A stretch of 64,000 bases of DNA from Acanthococcus lagerstroemiae (Eukaryota; Arthropoda; Insecta; Hemiptera; Eriococcidae). The position numbers and the translations under genes are program-made. Below are positions 48,958-58,800 of the stretch, one piece after another. The notes under the pieces were generated by a model. The model was not told the DNA's origin. It searched no databases and worked only from the letters and a program-made list of their open reading frames with translations. The stretch's first letter is position 1. Each line of letters starts with the position of its first letter. Location of the stretch: NCBI GenBank assembly GCA_031841125.1, contig CM063112.1:16828603-16892602 (forward strand). The letters are read 5' to 3'.

Positions 48958-49260
48958 AACCTAGAGCTGCTGCAGACTCCCAGACAGGGTTCACCCCACT
49001 GTCATCACACGTACCAAGGTGAGGGGATGAGGGGTGAAGTAAGGGAGTGCAGTCCGGATATGGTACACCCGGATTTCAGGTTAATGCTGTGTGAGCGTAG
49101 CCTCCTCGATCAGTAGGGTGTCCCATGGTGGTCCTGGCAGGAGAAGCGAAATGGGGCCCGGACCAGCCTTAAGATGTCCCTCTGGTCACTGATGATACTC
49201 GAAATGGTAATTTGCGGGGCCAGGGGTGCGATGTCTGGGGAGCCACTTCGATACATTTTC
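48958..49260 (+). repeat. Dispersed repeat family A, copy 2
   Basis: Colinear relative of 10,700-11,040 on the same strand. It lies some 200 bp beyond the R1-like LINE A-run. Copy 1 has no LINE upstream, so the repeat seems to be a separate family rather than the UTR of this LINE. Confidence 0.7.
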
Positions 49261-51419
49261 AATTTGTGTACCCCCTATTAGTTGCATGCACATTGAGAAA
49301 AGGGAATTTTTGTGTGCATGGCTTCAAAGCCAAAATGCCCCTAAATTTCAAGCTATTCTCTATTCTGAGCGATGCGCATTTGGGAACAATGTCTCGAGGT
49401 GAGCTCATGAACCGGAGGTAAAATGTACCTACATGAGTTTTGGGTTTTGCTTATGAAAATCACCTGCTCCACAGCGCATGATCCACACGAATCATAATTA
49501 ATTTCAAATTTTACAATGGTTCTAACACGAATTTATCAACAATGCGTTCATCAATTGCAGAAAATTTACAATTTGGACGGTACAGTTGTAAATGACTCCA
49601 ACAAATACATGAAATCTGGTCCAGTAAAGAAACATAATTTTTTCACGGTGCTGATAACGTGTTCTTGAACTTGTCTTTACCTTCCAACTTCAAAATACCC
49701 ATTATCGATGTGTATTGCGGGTAGCCAGTTACGTTTTTTAACTGGACCAGACTTCAGAGACTTATCAGTTTTTCCTAAACCTTCCCGTAATATTACTCGA
49801 TTACTCCATGATTCATACAAGATAAAACTATCAACTACCAGCAAAACGGAAAGCAATCTTGATACCCGTGATGATGGCTGCTTCAAATATCCGTAAAAAC
49901 GGCGAGGAAACAAAATAATTATCGGTCACGAGTCTTTAAAGCGTGTCCTCGTGTGCCATTGAAAAATATTCTACGCTGATGATTCGCATCTTACACATCG
50001 AGAGGAACTCGACTTACATTTTTGGTCTAGTCAAATAACTCACAAGATGAAATTTTACTTGTTCAGTGTTATAATCATAAGCTGGTTCTGTTTTTGTGCC
50101 ACAGAGCTCCAGGTTACTTTGAAGAGTAAATTGGTAAAAATCAGCATGGAACCAGGTAGGCTCTGTTTATAAAGTTGTGTACTCAAAACCAAAGACCTCT
50201 GGTCATAAAAATAGTGTTCTTGGTTTTCAAAAAAAAAAAAAAGTGTATTTTTTGGTTCTATGTAAATATGTTATTTCCACACTAATGTTCGCCTCTGAAT
50301 ACAAATTTTTGTTTCTGAAATCAAGAATTTATCAATAATAAAAGAAAAGAAAAAAAGTTGCAGTATTTAATAAGAAAACGAAGGCAGACAAGAGTTATTT
50401 TTCAAAGGGTTTATTATCAATATAAGCGAGAAGCGATAAAAGAGTCACCAGGTTCGCTAGTGTCGACTCCTGAAAGGGTGATCAAGGTTGACGTTCCTAT
50501 AAAAGTACGTGTAAAATTGGTAAACTTTAAAGCTTTCGTTATAGCTTGAAACTGTTTTCTTTTTGAGTAATATAAATTGAAGTTTGAAGTATTTAGTTTA
50601 TGATGAAAGGTAATTTAATGCACTTTATTCGCTCCAATTAGATGAATTAAGTTGATTTCCAAATTACCGTTTTTCTTATGGAAATTTACCATTGGTACAA
50701 AACGCGCTTGTAAACAACTAATACATGGAAAATGGAGCCGTTTCAAGTTCATAAATGAAAACTAGAGACCTCAATCTCTGAATTCATCTGTTATGTGACC
50801 TAAGAAAACATGTTATTGACTAGAAAAAACGAATTCAAGTTACATGTATTCTTATGGTGATAACGTCCATGATCACATTTTCAGGAAATTTCACGCCAGG
50901 ACTACCAACTTTAGAAACTCTTAAGTTTTAGCGCTTATGGATTTTAAATTTACACACTTTGGAATTTTTAGAATAAGTTCGTGGCATTTTCAAAGACGGA
51001 AAAAAAGTGTTTTGGTATTACAAAGTTGTCTTTGCTAACACTGTCAGATTTGGTCATTTTCAGCAAAATATAACATTGCAGATGCTATCAAAATACGTGA
51101 GTGAAAAAATTTTTCAATTGAAACATTTTGGTATACTGACAAACAGATGGTCATAGCATCATAGCCAGAACTTTCAGTCCTGTTAAGTATGCATATTTGG
51201 GTCTTTTTTTTTTTTTTTTGCACATTATACCGCGTTTTAATCATAACCATAAACAGAACCGCTGTCGTTGAAACTGAATCGAAAAGCTCTGAGTTCTGTT
51301 ACCACGAGTAAGATACGTTTCATATGGAAGGAATAGGAATCAAATTTTAACCTTATGAGCATACGTAATTAGACCTTATAGTCAACCCAGGGCAGTAAAA
51401 ACAGAACTATAAACATATG
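49261..51419. other. No gene recognised
   Basis: AT-rich, frames at most about 78 codons, no motif. A-run near 50,231-50,242. Confidence 0.35.
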
Positions 51420-52065
51420 AAGTTTAGAAAAGAAAAGAAAAAAAAGAAAAAAACAGAATTGTTTCTATACTGTAATTGTAACTATAGGTAACATGGAAGT
51501 GGAAAATAACTGTAACATGACTATAACCTAAATGTTCAACATAAAATCTCGAATAACGGTTACAAAATTCTGACATAACCTGTTGCACGGCGGAATTTAT
51601 GATCATTAGCTGTTTTTCAATAGTCACCAACATGCATTTAAGAGTTTAGAGCGGTTTGATTTTTCATAATATAACAATAAAGTAAGTGTGTGATATAACA
51701 TTACCAAAGTGGATACACACACGTGCAACATAAAACTAGGATTGATGATTAAAATAGTGAAATAGCCGCCTAATTGCCTACTTTGGAGTTTTTAACAAAT
51801 GTTTGATGCTTAATAAAAGGTATTAACAGTTAATAGTGGTATTTGTAATGTTCATATCATAACTGTAATATAACTCTATATACACAGAAGAGCTTTTTTC
51901 CAAAGTGGCCCAAGTTGATTTTTAGTAGTTCTGAGATAGCAACGCCATCTGGTAGAAAATATGATGAAGTACAATCCAGTTGTGGTCTGAACCTTCTATC
52001 TATGTTAGGTTTGATGTTCTATGCGTTTTAAGAAGTTTGGGATTTTAAAATGGCCTGCAGGGATG

Positions 52066-54067
52066 CGGAAGCAGAGAAATACAGCTCCCGCTTCCGGCTT
52101 CTAGCCTCCAATTCTCATCTAGCTTCTCGCTTTTAACTTCCAACCGTATACGAATATGAACTTCTAACTTCCATTTTTTTTTCGGCATCAGGCTTCTAGC
52201 TTCCAGCTCCTTTTACTTATTCTCACCATTTCACTTTAACTAACCTTTTTGTTTCTCTCTTTCTCTTCTACTTTTTGAGATAAAAAAACATAAAAAACAA
52301 CATTTTCATAAAATTGTAAGAAGCCGTTTGGAAGCGCTTCCGGCTTCCAGCTTTTAACTCATTCATTTTCCAACTTTCTGGCTTCTCAAAATTAGGTATC
52401 TTACAACTGCAAAAGCTTCCGGCTTCTGACTTCCAGCTACCGGCTTCTCCGCATCCCTGATCGGGACTCCGAATAAAAGTGGCTGATATCTAGCGGATGT
52501 CTTGTGAACCCTCATTGAGTGATCATGAGGGGAAAAAATAAAACTTTCAGCTTCCGCTTCCAGCTTTTAACTCATTCAGCTTTCAACTTTTGGCTTCTCA
52601 AAATTATCCTAAAACTGCAAGAACTTCCGACTCCTAACTTCCAGCTACCGGCTTCTCCGCATCACTGGTGGCAAAGCTATTGGGATGTGGAACGGAATAT
52701 AGGAGCGCTAATGTGCACCTCCTAATAAAAGATGAGTGATCATGGAGGGAAATAACACTGCAGTAAATGGGAAATAGGGGTTTTTCAGAAAATCATTATA
52801 AAATAAAGAAATGACCGCCATGCTTCAAATTTGAACTGCAGAAAGCTACATATTCGAATTCGCGATTAAAAATTTAAAACGTCAGGTAACGAAATTAATA
52901 GAAGTGCGGTGAAGTAAGAAATGAGAGGTACCTCATCAGTTGCCGACGCGACTATTTATTTTTTTCTCCGTGATCACTCAATGAGGGCTCACAAAACATC
53001 CGCTAGATGTCGGCCATCTTATTCGGAGTCCCAATCAGGGATGCGGAGAAGCCGGTAGCTGGAAGTCAGAAACCGGAAGTTCTTGCAGTTTTAGGATACC
53101 TAATTTTGAGAAGCCACAAGTTGGAAGCTGTATAAGTTAAACACTGGAAGCCAGAAGGGGAAGCTATCGGCTTCTGACAATTTTATGAAAATATTGTTTT
53201 TTATGTTTTTTTGATCTAAGAAAGTAGAAGAAAAAGAGAGAAAACAAGCCAGGTCGCTTTGTGACCTAGTAATGGAGTCGGCCTTTCAGCTGAAGTCTGG
53301 GCGGCTATTCCACTAACCAACTTCAAACAAAAAGTACGATCGTGCTTGGACGCTGTTAAGCGTAAGGGAACCAACCAGCAAAATCTGTTTGTTTTTTTTG
53401 AGAATATGTGATTCTAAGTTCAAGAGCCATTTAGAAACTATACCTATGACATAGCGGTTACTGATAAGCTTTGATCAACGTGAGTACATATTTTTGAATC
53501 GGGGCCAAATTCTGAAAAATTCTACTTCCTACACTTTTTCCAACAGTACTACTTAATAACTCATTTTGTTCACAAATGTCAGTTGGTTCACGCCAACCCT
53601 AATTTCAGCAAGAATCATACACAATAATATTACAAACCTCACAAAATGAACTCCTTTCATCGATTCCTTATGTTGATACCTCGAGTCACTTTTGCAGAGA
53701 TTGTAAGCACAATACAAAACCATCTTCCTATCTGTTTCTTTTAGACACAATTACATTCACTTTTACATTTAAAACCACAAGCGCCACTGTTGAAAGCAAA
53801 CGCGATTCATTCTCGTGTATCTCATTTGTTTGTCCACGTACTTACATTTAAAACCCCAAGCGCCACTGTTGCGTCGGATAGAACTCTATTATTATTATTA
53901 TTACTACTATTATTTCCAAGTGGAATGGTGAGAATAAGTAAAAGAAGCTGAAAGCTAGAGGCTGGAAGCCGAAAACAATTGGAATTTAGAAGTTCATATA
54001 CTGAGGCTGGAAGCTAGCAGCAAAAAGCTAGATGAGAATTGGAGGCTAGAAGCCGGAAGCGTCCCTG
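52066..54067. repeat. 2-kb inverted repeat of GGAAGC minisatellite
   Basis: The left arm (52,066 to about 52,530) consists of CTTCCGGCTTC-type repeats and a CATAAAAAACAACATTTTCATAAAATT tract. Its inverse occurs at about 52,965-53,250 and continues at about 53,918-54,067. Shared inner end: CACTCAATGAGGG / CCCTCATTGAGTGATCA; shared outer end: CTTCTAGCCTCCAATTCTCA. The right arm is split by a roughly 670-bp insertion. A partial extra copy of the left arm sits at 52,535-52,670. Confidence 0.75.
53250..53918. mobile_element. Insertion in the right arm (possible SINE/MITE composite)
   Basis: Absent from the left arm of the surrounding inverted repeat, so inferred to be inserted. Its left edge, read on the minus strand (53,320 to 53,254), contains GTTGGTTAGTGGAATAGC (A-box-like) and GGCCGACTCC (a B-box with one base missing), suggesting a decayed tRNA-derived SINE head. 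At 53,345-53,458 it carries a relative of the MITE at 37,974. The right edge ends in (ATT)n (about 53,890-53,910). Confidence 0.45.
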
Positions 54068-55857
54068 GCTCCCAACTGCACATGCTGGTCACAGCAGAAC
54101 AACAAAACTACCTATTTATTTTTGTAATGCAGTATTTTATGCCAAAATGGCCTAAGTCAGGTAAGTCACCAAGTTTGACGGCCTCTCACAATATTTTGAA
54201 AGATAGTAGAATGATAATTTTGTTTACACTTGATTGGCACTATCCTTCACTGTCATTCATATTATTCCCACCTACTTTGTAGTAATTGTGTGGTGTAAAA
54301 ACTGTTTTTATCAATTTTCTCAGAACGGCAGAAAGTGACTTAGACTGCTTTGGAAGAAAGCTATTAATATTCAACTTAAACTGAGAATAACGACTAAAAT
54401 TTTTAAACAGCTGGTTAGTTGATTCAATTTACTTCATGTTGATGACAGATGACAGGCCTTCAACAGTATACATATCTGATTTTCATAATGTAACCACGAC
54501 ATGAATATGTAATCAATATCTTTGACATAACCATTCCAGATATCAAAATATACAACATAAAACTGTGAATAACAGTTAAAATTTTGAAATAACAGGTTTT
54601 ACTTGGCCTATTTATTATGGTTATTAGCCTTTATTTGATGGTTAATATTTGGCATTCAATAGTTAATAGTCGTTATTTGATTTTCATAATATAACCATAA
54701 CTTTAAGATGAATGAACAAAATAACCATAACGGACATCCAAACATTCAATAAAAACTATGAACATACTAGTTCACCTTTTGAAATAACTAATAACAAGGT
54801 CTAAGTTGTGGTTATTAGCAGTTATCTGATGGTTAATAAGAGGTACGTGCAGGCCGGTGGCTAGGATTTTTCAGAGAGGGGGCTCACTAAGGGCTTGAGA
54901 AGGACACCCAACTAGTACAAACTACAAAGGTAGTGAAATTCATTTGAAAGGAACTTTTTTCTTTGGAATTTTTAGATATCTAAAATTTTTATTAAAGCTT
55001 TTTTACCCTAACATCCATCTTTTTCTAGGAGTGTGCCACAGACTCAAGTAAGTATAATGTAGGTATGTGTGTGTTTGTAGGAATTAGCCTGTAACTCCAT
55101 TTTACTTTGTCTGTTGGAACTCAAATTCAAGTTCAAGAAACAAACAATATCACAATACAATTTTTATAAATTTTTTTCTCTCCCATTTTTTTCTTCAGAT
55201 TTTTCAATATTTTCTTTTAACATGCAAAAAAAAAGAACTGATGAAATCGTCAGAAAAGGGAGCTCAGGTTGGTCAAAGGAGGGCTCCACTCTCTTTGCCT
55301 CCCTTAATTACGGAGCTGACTACCTGTAAATTAATAATGCTTATTTAGTTTTCAAAACATAATTGTAATTATTAATATGAATACGTGAAATAACTGTAAT
55401 ATAACCATACAAGATATCCAAATGTTTAACACATAAAATGTGAATAACATAGTTATAGTTCTAAATTAATCAGTTACTTGGCCTAATTTTTGGTTATTAG
55501 GCGTTATTTGAAGGGTCACAACATGTATTAACTGTTACTATAAGTTATCTAACTGTACATAACCATCGTTCAACAATTAAGAACAGTTATTTGATAGTTA
55601 AAATAACATTTTAATTGTCTATTATTTAATGCTATTTTTATAGGACTTTGGATACATATAACTAAAACTTGATTTTGTTAACATTAACGTAATCATAACA
55701 GACACTTATTACCGATTTTGCAATAACTTTAACATGGCCATAAGGGAATCAACATTGTTTACACTGCTTTCATGAACAGTACCTATAAAAACTTACACTC
55801 TATAAATGTATTCAATTTAAACTATCTACAACTGGATTTCATAATTTGATTTTACAG

Positions 55858-55883
55858 GATTCCCAGTGCAAACTAGGCTCTGG
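55858..55883 (+). CDS. Candidate exon 1 of the glycoprotein gene (26 nt)
   Basis: Preceded by TTTTACAG, followed by GTAGGT. Read in phase 0 it gives DSQCKLGSG and ends in phase 2, as exon 2 requires. Very short, so weak alone. Confidence 0.25.
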
Positions 55884-58800
55884 GTAGGTTCTCCTTTGAG
55901 CTGAAACCTTAAATCTTTGTAGTTGACCAAGTCTAAAAAGTACTGTTTCTCACTTCTCCACTTTTCAGCCTCCAAATTATTGCATTTAGTAACACTCACT
56001 CATGTTATGGAACTATCACTTTCATACACGCATCATCGGACTGTATCGCAGTTCTGAACATTCTAGTAAAACAACTTTTGCACAAGGAAAATGCCCAATT
56101 TTATGGTGTGCGGAATACGAATGCTTCAGTTCTCCAATCTGAAACGCTTGATGACTTTTGCAGGTAACTGGACAAGCAGCACAACAAGCAGCTCGACAAG
56201 CAGCACAACAAGCAGCACAACAAGCAGCACGACAAGCAGTACGACAAGCAGCACGACAGAACTAGAAACTTCAACACAGACCACTACTACAACAGCTGCG
56301 ACAACGGTGAGATTTACAATTTTTCATCAAACAAAAGCTCGCAGTTGAATATTTTTCAACAGTACCTACCTATGTAGAAGTATGGCCGTGTAGGCACAAT
56401 ATGTGTCACCAAAACAGATTTTTTTTAACAAGAAACGTAAATTTATCGTTACAACGGTTATAGAACAGTTAGTCGTAACTTCTATAACATTTTCAGATGG
56501 TCAATGGAAGTATTCTCTGGAGAACGAACACGGACACTAAGAATAAATCTTCAGAACCAACAGACCATTACGAGCAAAAAGGGGGTAATACAATCTGCGA
56601 CATAATATTTTACCCGTCTGATAAGGCGAATAAGGAGCGAATTGTAAAATAGTAATAATAAATTTCAGAAGTGAACAAGAGCATCATCACGGGAAATATA
56701 ACATGGGAACTTGTAGGAAAAGGCGCACTCGTAAGTACAGTCACTCAAGTAATAGCTTTTGTTTTGTTAAGGAAACCAGCTAGACAACTGTGATGTTCCC
56801 GGTTGGAACATGAAATTAATACCACATTATTCGGTTGAACGTTTATTACAACTAACTCAACTCAACTCAAACTACCCAACTGTACAATCGTGCCTACGCT
56901 TGCAAGCTACCACTGATAAGCGATAACCAATACGTATCACTACCTCCCTTCTAAAATCTTAATTAAAAATAATACAAATATATATACAAATAAATAAATC
57001 CAAATTCTTCTCCAATAACAAATAATTTCTTTCCCTTAAGCATTGCTTGGTGTGCCTAAGGCTCGGTATGTTAACCTCTCCGGAGGTACCGACACTCGGG
57101 AGGATCTTCTCAGGGTTTGGTCTTGGTGCCTGCGCACCATGGTCCCATCTTCGATTCTTTCCGCTTGAACGATGTTTTCCCCTTCGTGGCCCACAACTTC
57201 CGCTTGTGACCATCGTTTTCTGTTATCTCCATATTCGCGAATCCAGATTCTCTCTCTCTCTCTTCTTTTCCTAAAGCTGATTCAGCTCGCGTTGATTCCA
57301 TTTGCGGAACTTTTCTCAGTCCGCACTCCAATCTACTTTTCAACCTTCGTCCCAAATGCAATTCAGAAGGCGTTTTACCTGTAGACTCATGAATGGACGA
57401 GCGATAATCCAACAGAAAACGAAAAACTGCGTCTTCTAATATCACTCCGGCATCAACTGCTTTCTTTATTTTGTCTTTGAAGTTTACAACTGCATTTTCT
57501 GCTTGACCATTACTGGGTGGGTGGTAAGGAGGAGTAAGTAAATGATTTATGCCATTTCTCCACAACCATTCATTCAAGTCATTCGCATTAAACGGTGGAC
57601 CGTTGTCCGAAACGAGTGTTTTAATTATTCCAAAACGAGCACAATAATCCTTGATTCGCCGTACTGTCTGCTCTGTATTCGTCGTCGTCATCCAGTAGAT
57701 TTCTATCCACTTCGAAAACGAATCTACTAACAGCAAAAATGTTCTACCAAAAATATGGCCAAAATCCATGTGAACACGCTCATTTGGCTCTTTGGATAAC
57801 GGCCACTGACTTCCCGCCACAAAGGGAGGATTCTTACTATTCTGCATACACGCTTCACAATTACTCGTGATGTCATTTAATTCTTTATCCAATTTTGGCC
57901 ACCAAAAGTACGATCGAGCTAAGCTTTTCATCTTGCCAATACCTAAATGCGTGGCATGAATTTCCTGTAGAAACGCTTCTCGACATGACATGGGTACAAC
58001 TAATTTATGCAAATAGAATAAACATTCATTTTCTACGGCTAAATCTCTTCTTCTCACATAAAATTGGCGCATTTCAGAAGGACATTTCCTAGGCCAACCT
58101 GAAATAACGTATTCCATTACTTTACTTAAAATTTCGTCTGTCAAAGTTTTCTCCTGAATTATTTTTACGTTAATTATATCAAAAACGTTCGTTAGGAAAT
58201 TAATACCTGAAACTTCCTTTACGTTATCATTACCTTCTTCTAACGGAACTCTCGATAGCCCGTCTGCAATTACGTTATTTTTCGACGTTATATATTTGAT
58301 GGTGAAATCATAATCTGCTAAAACTAGGGCGTATCGTTGCAATCTATTAGCGACTACTTGAGGTAACCCTTTCTTTTCACCAAAAATAAACGTTAAGAGC
58401 TTGTGATCCGTCTCAAGAATAAAATGGGATAAAAACAAATACTTGTTAAATTTTTTTAAACAAAAGACGATTGCAAGGGCCTCCTTGTCAATTTGCGCGT
58501 ACTTCTTCTCGGCCGAATTAAGAGACCTTGAAGCAAAACATACAGGTTTTTCAACATTATTTTCTAACTGAATAAGAACTCCACCAATACCGTATGGACT
58601 TGCATCACATTTGACTTTTAATTTATAATTAGGGTTGAAATGAGCTAAAAAATTTGATTTATTCAAGACTACTTTAATTTTCTGAAAAGCTTCCTCGCAT
58701 CTATTATTCCATTTAAACACTTGATTCTTTTCTAGTAACTGATAAAGAGGATTTAATAAAGTTGATGCGTTAGGAATAAATTTATTAACAGAAGCAATCA

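Larger units (their letters stand above)
51420..55790. repeat. Diverged AT-rich repeat field (ATAACCAT type)
   Basis: Phrases such as ATAACCATAAC, AACATAAAACTGTGAATAAC, GGTTATTAGC and GTTATTTGATGGTTAAT recur at 51,470-51,860, 54,480-54,840 and 55,370-55,620, at irregular spacings of roughly 150-250 bp. It is interrupted by the inverted repeat at 52,066-54,067 and by an unlike segment at 54,850-55,330. Old minisatellite or satellite remnant. Confidence 0.5.

Noticed and set aside
48736..49260. Family A copy 2 as the 3' UTR of the R1-like LINE
   Set aside because: It lies beyond the LINE's A-run and its relative at 10,700 has no LINE upstream.
55197..55265. Additional upstream exon of the glycoprotein gene
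   Set aside because: Acceptor, open frame and phase would fit, but it lies in an AT-rich unlike segment 590 bp upstream, has a weak GTTGGT donor, and composition alone could produce it.
54850..55326. hAT-type element bounded by CAGGCCGGTGGCTAGGA and CAGGTAGTCAGCTCCG
   Set aside because: The ends match poorly and the flanking octamers (GGTACGTG, TAAATTAA) are unrelated.
57047..58092. Plus-strand frames opposite the Gag-Pol gene
   Set aside because: Antisense shadows of the retrotransposon coding sequence with no motifs.
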